From NCBI GenBank assembly GCA_049616325.1, contig JBMZHG010000005.1, forward strand, positions 22,756-86,755: DNA of 64,000 nt, read 5' to 3'. Position 1 is the stretch's first letter; every line of letters starts with the position of its first letter. Made by a program: the position numbers and the translations under genes. The notes beneath the pieces are model-generated. The model searched no databases, was not told the origin of the DNA, and saw nothing but the letters and a program-made list of their open reading frames with translations. Of this stretch, positions 1 through 10,104 are shown in pieces. Source of the DNA: UBA11663 sp049616325 (GTDB taxonomy: Bacteria; Bacteroidota; Bacteroidia; Flavobacteriales_D; Sanyastnellaceae).

Positions 1-171
1 GCCGTCGGTCCAAGACGCCTCTTGCATGGCGGCGCGTTCCAGAACAACGCCGGCGCGTTGAGTGGCGGAGCTGGCGCCCCACGTTTGGGCAAGAAGTCCG
101 GACGAGGTGCACGACAAGAGCGCAAGGCAGGCGACCAGGACACGTTGAATGCGGCAGGAAAAATCGTTCAT
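1..171 (-). CDS. Secreted protein, N-terminal fragment (runs off the left edge)
   Basis: The minus strand opens with an ATG at 169-171 and stays open to the window edge (57 codons). The translation begins with basic residues and a hydrophobic stretch ending in LLSCTSSGLLAQ, which reads as a signal peptide cut before the Gln (type I), or less likely as a lipoprotein signal around the Cys of LLSC. The start overlaps the stop of the upstream MazG-like gene as ATGA, so it is probably the third gene of a dtd-mazG operon. The mature part visible here is too short to assign a family. Only the export signal and operon position are supported. Confidence 0.6.
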   Translation of the reverse strand, partial: MNDFSCRIQRVLVACLALLSCTSSGLLAQTWGASSATQRAGVVLERAAMQEASWTDG

Positions 172-533
172 GTCAGCTTGGAGTTGTTGCGGTGCCTGTC
201 TTGGTCCCGCGCGGTTTTTTTGGCGACGTTGTCGGCCAGGGCTTGGGTAAGGTCGACGCCGGTTTGGTTGGCAAGCGCGATCAGAACCCAAAGCACGTCC
301 GCCATCTCGTCGCCCAATTCACGCCCTGCGTCGCTCGGCTTTTCGCTTTGTTCGCCGAACCGCCGCGCAATCAAACGCGCCAATTCCCCCACTTCTTCGG
401 TCAGGATGGCCAAGTTTGTCAGTTCGTTGAAGTAGCGCACTCCCACCGTTGTGATCCACTCGTGGACCTCGAGTTGGGCCTGTCGGAGGGTCACGTCAGG
501 CACGTCGGAAGCAGGAAGTTTTAAGTCGTTCAT
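168..533 (-). CDS. MazG-like nucleotide pyrophosphohydrolase
   Basis: This 121-aa protein has the all-alpha NTP-PPase pattern: TEEVGE at about residues 45-50 and GDEMAD at 74-79 together form the EExxE...ExxD metal-binding motif. The family hydrolyses nucleoside triphosphates to monophosphate and pyrophosphate, usually as house-cleaning of non-canonical nucleotides. It has the length of the small single-domain MazG/dCTPase-like members rather than two-domain MazG. It lies 4 bases after dtd and overlaps the next gene by ATGA, so the three are co-transcribed. The substrate cannot be told from sequence. Confidence 0.85.
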   Translation of the reverse strand: MNDLKLPASDVPDVTLRQAQLEVHEWITTVGVRYFNELTNLAILTEEVGELARLIARRFGEQSEKPSDAGRELGDEMADVLWVLIALANQTGVDLTQALADNVAKKTARDQDRHRNNSKLT

Positions 534-537
534 GGCG

Positions 538-990
538 TCAATCTTTGTTGTGGGTGTCCATCCAAATCGTCACGGGACCGTCGTTCACGAGGTCCACTTC
601 CATGGCAGCGCCGAACTCCCCCGTGGCCACCGACGTTTCCGTTTCTCGTGCGCATTCCTGAACGAAGAATTCGTAAAGTGGAACGGCATGCTCGGGTTTT
701 GCCGCACGGATGAAAGAAGGTCGTGTGCCTTTCTTGGTCTTGGCGTGCAGGGTGAATTGGCTGACGACCAAAAGCCTCCCGTCGACCTCCGACAAGTCGG
801 CATTCATCTTTCCGTCCGCGTCGTTGAAGATTCGGAGCTTGGCAATTTTTGCTGCAAGCCAGGTGGCGTCTTCACGGGTGTCCGCGTCTTCGATTCCGAC
901 AAGCACGCACAACCCGCTTCCAATGGTGCCAACCGCCTTCCCTGCAATTCGCACTTCGGCCCTGCTGACTCGCTGAATCACCGCTCGCAT
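538..990 (-). CDS. dtd: D-aminoacyl-tRNA deacylase
   Basis: A 150-aa protein of normal family length. DTD hydrolyses D-amino acids wrongly attached to tRNA in the cytoplasm. Both active-site signatures are present: SQFTL at residues 77-81 and NDGPVT at 136-141 (the Gly-cisPro type motif region). The start is the ATG at 988-990, giving the typical MRAVIQRVSRAEV beginning; the longer open frame upstream has no family similarity and runs antisense to purL. A -7-like box (TACTTTG) ends 4 bases before the start. dtd heads a small operon with the MazG-like gene, and is divergent from purL. Confidence 0.95.
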   Translation of the reverse strand: MRAVIQRVSRAEVRIAGKAVGTIGSGLCVLVGIEDADTREDATWLAAKIAKLRIFNDADGKMNADLSEVDGRLLVVSQFTLHAKTKKGTRPSFIRAAKPEHAVPLYEFFVQECARETETSVATGEFGAAMEVDLVNDGPVTIWMDTHNKD

Positions 991-994
991 GCTG

Positions 995-1001
995 CAAAGT
1001 A
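995..1001 (-). promoter_or_regulatory. -7-like promoter box of dtd operon
   Basis: Read on the minus strand this is TACTTTG followed by four bases and the dtd ATG. It fits the Bacteroidota -7 consensus TAnnTTTG with one spacer base fewer, and shows the same 4-base distance to the start codon seen at several other genes here. No -33 TTG at the expected distance was found. Confidence 0.4.
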
Positions 1002-1140
1002 AGCCGCGCAACATGAGGTTGGGGACATGTCGTGGAAAAGATGCCGAGAAAGGGAAGGAGCTGGCGGTGTCCGCCCGTGCAGGCGCCGTATTTTTGGGCT
1101 CGATTCCACCAACGAACGACAACCCAACGTCCTCCGATTT

Positions 1141-3387
1141 ATGAAGGCTTCCATCGCCCCAGCCACCCTCGAACAAGCTCAAGACATGGGCCTCCGTCCG
1201 GAGGAGTTTGAGCAGATTAAGACCCTCCTTGGCCGCACGCCCAACTTCACGGAAATGTGCGTGTATTCGGTCATGTGGAGTGAGCACTGCTCGTACAAGA
1301 ACTCCATCAAGTGGTTGAAGACCTTGCCCAAAGATGGCCCGCACATGTTGGTCAAAGCGGGTGAAGAAAACGCCGGAATTGTGGACATCGGCGACGGATT
1401 GGGTTGCGCGTTCAAGATTGAGAGCCACAACCACCCGTCGGCCATTGAGCCCTACCAAGGCGCGGCAACAGGTGTGGGGGGCATCAACCGCGACATCTTC
1501 ACGATGGGGGCGCGTCCCATAGCGCAGCTCAACAGCCTGCGCTTCGGGGACCTCAGCAACCCTCGGACCAAGTGGCTGCTCGAGGGAGTCGTCAAGGGCA
1601 TTGGCGACTACGGAAACAGCTTTGGCGTCCCAATCGTGGGAGGAGAGGTGTTCTTCGATTCAAGCTACCAGGTGAATCCGCTGGTCAACGCCATGTCGGT
1701 GGGAATCCTCGAAGCCGACAAGATCATTTCGGCGACGGCCTCAGGCCCCGGCAATCCCGTGTACATCGTGGGTTCAGCCACAGGCAAGGACGGAATCCAA
1801 GGCGCTTCGTTCGCTTCGAAAGACATCACAGAAGAAAGTGCGGACGACCTGCCTTCGGTGCAAGTTGGAGACCCTTTCCAGGAGAAACTGCTTCTCGAAG
1901 CTACCCTCGAATTGTCAAAGACGACGGCCGTTGTTGGCATGCAGGACATGGGCGCCGCGGGAATCACTTGCTCGACTTCCGAGATGAGCGCTGCGGGCGA
2001 GGTCGGCATGGACATCCACCTCGACCGCGTGCCCTTGCGTCAGCAGGACATGGAGCCGTTTGAGATTTTGCTGAGTGAATCTCAAGAACGCATGCTTGTC
2101 GTGGTTCACAAGGGGCAGGAAGAAGAGGTGAAAGACATCTTCAAGAAGTGGGACTTGCACGCCGAACACATTGGCGAGGTCACCGAAGGCGATCGAATTC
2201 GCTACTTCATGAACGGCGAACTGGTGGGTGACGTTCCGGGATCCACCTTGGTGCTCGGGGGCGGGGCCCCCGTGTACGAGCGGGAGTACAACGAACCGGC
2301 GTGGTACGCCGAGGCCCAAGCCTTCGACCCCAATTCCGTGGCTGTGCCGTCCTTGGACGAGTGCGTGGACATTGCACACAAGCTCGTGTGCCTCCCCAAC
2401 ATCGCGTCGAAGCGCTGGGTTTGGGAGCAATACGACAGCATGGTCGGCACCATCAACCGCACCACCAACCGTCCATCCGACGCCGGCATCGTGTCGGTGC
2501 GCGGCACCGACAAGGCTTTGGCATTGACCGTGGATTGCAACGCGCGCTACGTGGAAGCTGACCCGGAAGTGGGCACCGCCATTGCAGTGGCCGAGGCGGC
2601 GCGCAACATCAGTTGCACGGGCGCCGAACCTTCGGCCATCACCAACTGCCTCAACTTCGGAAACCCCTACAATCCAGAGGTTTACTGGCAATTCGTTGGG
2701 GCCATTCAAGGCATGGGACGTGCGTGTCGCCACTTCAACACCCCTGTGACGGGCGGCAACGTGAGCTTCTACAACCAAACCGCCAACCCCGACGGGACGG
2801 CCCAAGCGGTGTTCCCAACCCCCACCATCGGGATGGTGGGCGTGATGAACGACCGCAAGCACCACACGGGCCTCGACTTCAAAGAGAAAGGCGAATTGAT
2901 TTTCTTGCTTGGAGGTTCGAGTGGGTGCATCAACGCGTCGGAATACCTCGCGAACGTGGTGGGAATCGACCGATCGCCAGCGCCGCAATTTGACCTTGAA
3001 CACGAAGGAAAGCTTCATGCGTGCTTGCGTGAAGTGGCCCAAAAAGACCTCGCCGCGGCCTCCCACGACGTTGCGGACGGTGGGTTGTTCACGACGCTGC
3101 TTGAAATGGCCATGCCCAACGGCCTCGGGTTTGACATCGTCACAGACGACGAGGTTCGGATTGACGGATTCTTGTTCGGCGAAGGTCAAGGCCGCGCGGT
3201 TGTCTCACTTCGTGAGGAAGACCAAGACGACTTCTTCGACGTGTGCGAATCGCATGGCTTGCAGCCCACCCTTCTCGGTCACGTGACCAAGGGCAAGCTC
3301 GTGGTCGACGACAAGCCCTTCGGTTTCTGCGAGGAATTGCGCGCCTACTACGACAACGCTCTTGAAGAAATCTTGACAGAGGACTGA
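1141..3387 (+). CDS. purL: Phosphoribosylformylglycinamidine synthase subunit PurL (small form)
   Basis: A 748-aa protein, the size of the small PurL that works with separate PurS and PurQ in step 4 of purine synthesis (FGAR + Gln + ATP to FGAM). The N-terminus has the hallmark SEHCSYKNS around residues 48-56, followed by the conserved ESHNHPSAIEPYQGAATGVG region (94-113) of the AIRS/PurM-like ATP-binding fold. The start chosen is the ATG at 1141, where family similarity begins; open frame continues upstream to 1027 without recognisable sequence. The stop overlaps the next start as TGATG. purS and purQ are not in the window. Confidence 0.97.
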   Translation: MKASIAPATLEQAQDMGLRPEEFEQIKTLLGRTPNFTEMCVYSVMWSEHCSYKNSIKWLKTLPKDGPHMLVKAGEENAGIVDIGDGLGCAFKIESHNHPSAIEPYQGAATGVGGINRDIFTMGARPIAQLNSLRFGDLSNPRTKWLLEGVVKGIGDYGNSFGVPIVGGEVFFDSSYQVNPLVNAMSVGILEADKIISATASGPGNPVYIVGSATGKDGIQGASFASKDITEESADDLPSVQVGDPFQEKLLLEATLELSKTTAVVGMQDMGAAGITCSTSEMSAAGEVGMDIHLDRVPLRQQDMEPFEILLSESQERMLVVVHKGQEEEVKDIFKKWDLHAEHIGEVTEGDRIRYFMNGELVGDVPGSTLVLGGGAPVYEREYNEPAWYAEAQAFDPNSVAVPSLDECVDIAHKLVCLPNIASKRWVWEQYDSMVGTINRTTNRPSDAGIVSVRGTDKALALTVDCNARYVEADPEVGTAIAVAEAARNISCTGAEPSAITNCLNFGNPYNPEVYWQFVGAIQGMGRACRHFNTPVTGGNVSFYNQTANPDGTAQAVFPTPTIGMVGVMNDRKHHTGLDFKEKGELIFLLGGSSGCINASEYLANVVGIDRSPAPQFDLEHEGKLHACLREVAQKDLAAASHDVADGGLFTTLLEMAMPNGLGFDIVTDDEVRIDGFLFGEGQGRAVVSLREEDQDDFFDVCESHGLQPTLLGHVTKGKLVVDDKPFGFCEELRAYYDNALEEILTED

Positions 3388-4133
3388 TGTTGAAGAGCTT
3401 GGCCAAACACCTCGGAGGAATCGCCTTGACGTGGGCGGTCGTGTTGGTCGGCACCCTGATGTTGCTTCGTTCGTACAGCCAACCTGGGGCAGAACGAGAA
3501 GTGCCTTCGTTGGCTGGACTTTCCCAAGCCCAAGCTTCAGAATCCCTTGAAATCCTGGGTCTCGAGGCGGTTTGGCAAGACTCCATCTACGCTCCTTCGG
3601 GCACCCCCGGGGCCGTGGTCGAACAACATCCCCCAGCGGGGAGCGCCGTCAAGGTTGGACGCAAGGTGCTTCTGACCACGTACCGGGTTACCCCTCCAAG
3701 CGAACAAGTTGCCATCGAGGAGGGGCAGGACGCCAAGCTCGCAGAGCGCATCCTCACCACGCGTGGTTTCCTTGTGAACGTCGAGGAGGAGCCCAACAAA
3801 CTGCTGGCAGGAAAGGTGATTCGTGTTGAACACAAAGGAAAAGAAGTTGGCGGCGACGCCCGTTACCCCAAGGGAACGCGGCTCAAGCTTGTCGTCGGTG
3901 TGGCAGGGGCCAAGGACGTTCGAGTTCCCTGGTTGGTGGGGCTTTCCTTGAAAGATGCCACGGGCATTTTGGGTCGCCGAAACCTAGCTTTGGGCCACGT
4001 GGGATACCAAGACGACGTGGTGACGGCGCTTGACAGCACGTTGGCCGTGGTCGTCTCTCAGGACGTCAGCCCGGGCGATCAGTTGTACGTGCGTGAGGGC
4101 ACAGCCATTGACTTGTACCTTGGCAAACATTGA
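3387..4133 (+). CDS. Membrane-anchored PASTA-domain protein
   Basis: A 248-aa protein with a short cytoplasmic N-terminus, one transmembrane segment (about residues 11-27) and three PASTA-like repeats (roughly 37-98, 105-172 and 177-246), each with the VPxLxGLSxxxA type beginning and an RVxPxxGxxV or SPGDxxxxGT type middle. PASTA domains bind peptidoglycan or muropeptides. In Bacteroidota, stand-alone PASTA proteins are often found just upstream of rluD and near ddl, as here with rluD two genes on. There is no kinase domain. Its role is probably in periplasmic cell-wall interaction; the exact function is unknown. Confidence 0.88.
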   Translation: MLKSLAKHLGGIALTWAVVLVGTLMLLRSYSQPGAEREVPSLAGLSQAQASESLEILGLEAVWQDSIYAPSGTPGAVVEQHPPAGSAVKVGRKVLLTTYRVTPPSEQVAIEEGQDAKLAERILTTRGFLVNVEEEPNKLLAGKVIRVEHKGKEVGGDARYPKGTRLKLVVGVAGAKDVRVPWLVGLSLKDATGILGRRNLALGHVGYQDDVVTALDSTLAVVVSQDVSPGDQLYVREGTAIDLYLGKH

Positions 4134-4185
4134 ATTTCTAGGCACGATGCGCACGATTTTGGCCATTCAAACGTTTCTCTCTCCG

Positions 4186-6153
4186 ATGAAAAATCGCATC
4201 CATTGCGGCGGGGCCAGGCCGTGTGCAACTCCGACCACCGTCTTCCTTGTCCTCTTGATCTCGATGTCGTGGACAGCGTCGGCCCAGGAGCGCGAGCTCG
4301 ATTTGCGTCACGTGTTTGTGCCGGAGCACCACGTCAAAGCCGTGGAAGCGGCACGGTCAGGTGGAGACATGCTGCCGCCGCTTGGGCTTCCGTTCGTGGA
4401 CGACTTTGCTTGGCCGAGCCTCTACGAAGAGGACGCTCCCTTCAACCTGAAACGTTGGGAAGCAAGTCCTGTTCGCCGCACAACCACCTTGGCTTACCAG
4501 CCCCCGACGCTGGGTTGCGCGACGCTGGACGGCCTGAGTGCCCTAGGCAACCCGTACCAATTGAATCCGACCAACGCCTCGGGGTACGCCGACACGCTGA
4601 CCTCTCGACGCTTGCTGCTCGGCTCAAACAACTACTCGGCAGGAGACAGCGTGGCGCTCTCGTTTTGGTACCAAAGCGGTGGCATCGCCAACGGTGCCGA
4701 CGCAGGAGAGGACAGCTTGATTGTGGAGTTTCGAACGAGTGTGGTCAATGAAGACCCTTGGCGGTGGGTGTGGTCCACGGAGGGAATCGACGGCGACACC
4801 GTTTTTCATTCGGCGGTGATTCACATTGCAGCGCCGGAATATTTGCACAACGACTTTCAATTCCGGTTCCGGAGTTACGGTTCGCTCGAGGGAAACGTGG
4901 ACACGTGGCACCTCGATTACGTTCGCGTTGCCCAAAACGGGATGACTCCTGCACCGCTGTTTGAGGAAATTGCCTTTGTCGTACCGCCAACGAGCATGCT
5001 TCGGCACCCGTGGACAGCCATGCCCTGGCCGCATTTTGTGGATTCGGCGGACCAGTACACCGCGACGAACGCACGAACGTTGCACCGTAGTTTTGGCGAG
5101 TCATCCAACAGCCAAGAGGACATCGGCATGAAAGTGCAACGCGTCGATGTGATTGGCAACGTGAACAACTACGCGCCTGCCGCGGGAAGCATTCCCAACA
5201 ACGCAGTGCAAGGCCTTTTTGAAACGGATTACGTGGCGGATCTTCAGATTTTCACCACGCTGTTCAACCCTGCGTTGAGCGACACGTTTGCCACCTTTCA
5301 CGTGAGCATGTGGGAGGACGAAGTCGGAGCAGCCAACGGAACCAACCAAAGTGGAGTCACTGACAACGACAGCTTGATTCACGTCCAAACGTTTCTCGAT
5401 TACTACGCCTACGACGACGGCACGGCTGAAAAGGCGTACGCGTTGGACGGCCAAGGGGGAGAGTTGGTGGTGGGATTTGACCTTCAAAAACCCGACACGC
5501 TCGACGGCGTTTGGATTCACTTTGCGCCGTTTTTTGACGACGCTTCGGGAGAAACCTTCACCTTGAAGGTGCGCGGGGAGGACGAAGAAAACCCCGGACA
5601 GCCAGGAGGGGAGATTGAAACCCAATATGGCATCCACCAACCCAATTATTTCGCCAATGCGTACGACGGTTTTTCCTACGTCGAGTTTGACTCTCCCATT
5701 GCTGTAGAGGCAGGTCGAGTCTACATCGGATTTGTCCAGCAAGGCGAGGATCGAATCAACGTGGGACTCGACAAGTCGACAAACACCAATCCGGAATACC
5801 TCTGGTACAAGTTCCCCTCCACGCCGTGGCAACTGTCCGGGATTCAAGGATCTCTGATGATTCGGCCGGTGTTGCGCGCAGGCAAAGAGTTGGTCACCAA
5901 CGTGGCGGACCTTCCTGTTCCAGCTCAAGCTCCCTCGTTGTTCCCCAATCCTGGAGCCGGCGTGTGTCACTGGGTTCTCGCTGAGCCAACGCACGTTCGC
6001 GTCTTCGATGTGACCGGACGGACCCTCGCCGATTTGGGACGCTTGAACGTGGGAAGACATACTTGGTCAACACAGGCTTCGGGCATCTACTTGGTGATGG
6101 GAACGAACGAGCTGGGACAGACTTGGACGCAACGCTGGATCGTACGTCCATGA
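4186..6153 (+). CDS. Secreted protein with T9SS C-terminal sorting domain
   Basis: About 655 aa from the ATG at 4186; an ATG 39 bases upstream is the alternative. The N-terminus is a signal peptide ending near TASAQE. The C-terminal 80 residues have the type A T9SS sorting pattern: FPNPGAG, then a RVFDVTGR strand, a GRHTWSTQASGIYLV strand and a final basic WIVRP. Such proteins cross the inner membrane by Sec and the outer membrane by the type IX machinery, which is encoded about 3 kb away. The central part looks beta-rich and has no catalytic motif I recognise. The gene overlaps rluD as ATGA. Confidence 0.85.
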   Translation: MKNRIHCGGARPCATPTTVFLVLLISMSWTASAQERELDLRHVFVPEHHVKAVEAARSGGDMLPPLGLPFVDDFAWPSLYEEDAPFNLKRWEASPVRRTTTLAYQPPTLGCATLDGLSALGNPYQLNPTNASGYADTLTSRRLLLGSNNYSAGDSVALSFWYQSGGIANGADAGEDSLIVEFRTSVVNEDPWRWVWSTEGIDGDTVFHSAVIHIAAPEYLHNDFQFRFRSYGSLEGNVDTWHLDYVRVAQNGMTPAPLFEEIAFVVPPTSMLRHPWTAMPWPHFVDSADQYTATNARTLHRSFGESSNSQEDIGMKVQRVDVIGNVNNYAPAAGSIPNNAVQGLFETDYVADLQIFTTLFNPALSDTFATFHVSMWEDEVGAANGTNQSGVTDNDSLIHVQTFLDYYAYDDGTAEKAYALDGQGGELVVGFDLQKPDTLDGVWIHFAPFFDDASGETFTLKVRGEDEENPGQPGGEIETQYGIHQPNYFANAYDGFSYVEFDSPIAVEAGRVYIGFVQQGEDRINVGLDKSTNTNPEYLWYKFPSTPWQLSGIQGSLMIRPVLRAGKELVTNVADLPVPAQAPSLFPNPGAGVCHWVLAEPTHVRVFDVTGRTLADLGRLNVGRHTWSTQASGIYLVMGTNELGQTWTQRWIVRP

Positions 6154-7175
6154 GCGAGGAGGCACTGAACGAAGAGGACCAGGGGGAGGAGCTGTTTGAG
6201 CACCACCGCCTCGTCGCGGACCCAGGCCAAACGCCCCTGCGCGTCGACAAGTTCATCATCAACCTCGTCGCTCACCTCTCACGCAACAAGCTGCAAACGG
6301 CTGCGAAGGAAGGGTACGTGCGTGTCAACGGTGCGCCGGTGAAGAGCAACCACAAGGTGAAGCCGGGGGACGTGGTCACAGTCGAGCTTCCGCAGCCGGT
6401 CTTCGAGTTTGAATTGCTCCCCGAGCCGATGAACCTGGACGTGGTCTACGAAGACGACGACGTGTTGGTGATCAACAAGCCCATGAACCTCGTGGTCCAC
6501 CCTGGCCACGGGAATTATTCCGGGACCTTGGTGAACGGTGTCCTGCACCACTTCCAAAACATTCCGAGCCTGCCCAACCAGCCGGAGCCTCGTCCTGGAT
6601 TGGTTCACCGCCTTGACAAGGACACCACCGGATTGATGGTGCTGGGCAAGACGGAGCGGGCGTTGACCAACCTCAGCGAGCAATTCTTCGAACGAACGGT
6701 AAACCGCCGTTACTGGGCGTTGGTTTGGGGCGACGTGATGGAAGACGGCACCGTGGAAGGTCACGTCGGAAGATCCCTGCGCGACCGTCGCGTCCAACAG
6801 GTTTTCGAAGATGGCCGAGACGGAAAGCATGCGGTGACCCATTACCGGGTCTTGCAGCGGATTGGCCCCGTTTCGTTGGTGGAATGCAAGCTCGAAACGG
6901 GCCGAACGCATCAAATCCGCGTCCACATGCAGCACATTGGTCACCCGTTGTTTGGGGACCCGGTGTACGGGGGCAACGTGGCTGTCAAGGGGATGCAAGG
7001 GGGCAAGTACAACTCGTTTCTACGAAACATGTTTGTCGCGTTGCCTCGACAAGCGCTCCACGCCAAGACACTTGGGTTCACCCACCCAGGGACCGGGCAG
7101 CGCATGGATTTCGAATCGGAGCTTCCGGAAGACATGGCCAACGCTCTGGCCAAATGGACCAAGTACGTCGAGGCC

Positions 7176-7187
<12 letters not shown>
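6150..7187 (+). CDS. rluD: RluA-family 23S rRNA pseudouridine synthase (RluD-like)
   Basis: A 345-aa protein. An S4 RNA-binding domain lies at about residues 29-80, followed by the pseudouridine synthase domain with HRLDKDTTGL at 153-162, where Asp156 is the catalytic residue, and the RTHQIRVHM motif further on. RluD isomerises uridines in helix 69 of 23S rRNA. The start is the ATG at 6150, overlapping the upstream stop as ATGA. The 3' end overlaps the convergent ABC-F gene by 12 bases. A PASTA gene upstream of rluD is normal for Bacteroidota. RluA/RluC-type substrate choice cannot be excluded. Confidence 0.93.
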
Positions 7188-9149
<1,962 letters not shown>

Positions 9150-9183
9150 GGCCCGCAAGGTCGCACCTGCGGCGCGGGGGAAC

Positions 9184-9215
9184 AAAAAAGGGCCGCACCA
9201 CGTGCAGCCCTTTTT
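9184..9215 (-). terminator. Rho-independent terminator after gldN (possibly bidirectional)
   Basis: A stem GGGC-GCAC / GTGC-GCCC with one C/A mismatch and a 3-base loop is flanked by six A on one side and five T on the other. On the minus strand it follows the gldN stop at 9234 and ends the porP-gldKLMN transcript before the ABC-F gene. The symmetrical A and T runs could also let it act on the plus strand, though no plus-strand gene ends here. Confidence 0.75.
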
Positions 9216-9233
9216 CAAGATTTCTTCGAATCC

Positions 9234-10094
9234 TCAGTAATGCCAGATATCGTGCTCAAGGTTGAACAGTTCCTGCTGAATGCGCTCCGATTCGGCAAGT
9301 GCATCTAACCCTCGTGCGTAAGACACAATCATGCGGTTGAACGAGTTGTCCTCTTTCACGATGTAGCTCGAGAAATAGCGCTTCTGGAACAAGTCCTCGT
9401 AGGTGCGACGTTGCGCGTCGTTGAAGGAGTTGTACACTTCGCTGTTGGCGAAGACGTAGCGACATTCGGGGTAGTAAAGCCAAAACAAGGGACGGAATCC
9501 CACGCTGTTTCCGTCGATGTCAAAGTCCTCCATCATCGGGGCGATGCCCAGAATTCGAACGTAACGCTCGCTGCGTTGACGGTCCCAAATCCAGTCTTCC
9601 TTGATGCGGTACCGCGTGATTTTGTCTGACGACAGCTCGTTGCTTTGTTGAATGGTGCCAATCACCTCCCCAAAATCGTCGTATTGCTTCACGAGGGTGA
9701 CAGGGTTCAAAATCTTTCGGATGCTGTCTGCGGAAAGCGGGAACGTAAACTCGTCGTCCATGCCGAGTGGCCCCGCACTGTATGCAACCAACGACCCTTC
9801 GACCAGCAGCGCATCCCGGACCACGTCAAAGAGGTTTTGACGGTCCTGAATAGGATCCAGAGGAAAGTAGAACGGGTGATTGAACTTTTGACGGAGGTCA
9901 ATTTCCTGCCAGATGCGACGCTTGTACATCACATCGGCCTCCCGCAGGTGTGGGTAGGGGATGACGCGCTTGGTGAGGTTGGTTTCCTTCACGTAAGCGC
10001 CGTCCAGCACGTTGGGGGTTTGAGCTTCGGCCGTCTGCACAAAGGCAAACAACGCGAGGGTCAGGGTCAAACAAGTGCACAAGAACTGTTTCAT
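9234..10094 (-). CDS. gldN: Type IX secretion system protein GldN/PorN
   Basis: A 286-aa periplasmic protein with a clear signal peptide cut after AEA (residue 24). The mature part begins with the family-typical stretch LDGAYVKETNLTKRVIPYPHLREADVMY and contains KRRIWQEIDLRQKFNHPFY, characteristic of GldN. Together with the lipoprotein GldK, GldN forms the ring beneath the outer membrane that contacts the GldLM motor. It is the last gene of porP-gldK-L-M-N and lies 10 bases after gldM. A terminator follows. Identification rests on sequence pattern and the complete operon context. Confidence 0.95.
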   Translation of the reverse strand: MKQFLCTCLTLTLALFAFVQTAEAQTPNVLDGAYVKETNLTKRVIPYPHLREADVMYKRRIWQEIDLRQKFNHPFYFPLDPIQDRQNLFDVVRDALLVEGSLVAYSAGPLGMDDEFTFPLSADSIRKILNPVTLVKQYDDFGEVIGTIQQSNELSSDKITRYRIKEDWIWDRQRSERYVRILGIAPMMEDFDIDGNSVGFRPLFWLYYPECRYVFANSEVYNSFNDAQRRTYEDLFQKRYFSSYIVKEDNSFNRMIVSYARGLDALAESERIQQELFNLEHDIWHY

Positions 10095-10104
10095 GGCGTG
10101 TAAG

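Noticed and set aside
991..1458. N-terminal extension of dtd to 306 aa
   Set aside because: The extra residues run antisense to the start of purL and share nothing with the family; the standard MRAVIQRVSRAEV start is present at 990.
1915..3189. A 424-codon open frame antisense to purL
   Set aside because: It mirrors a highly conserved gene in a G+C-rich region, has no family resemblance and no promoter; the same holds for the 663-codon frame antisense to groEL (23875-25866), the 469-codon frame antisense to carB (32869-34278) and the 657-codon frame antisense to the fused dehydrogenase gene (53502-55475).
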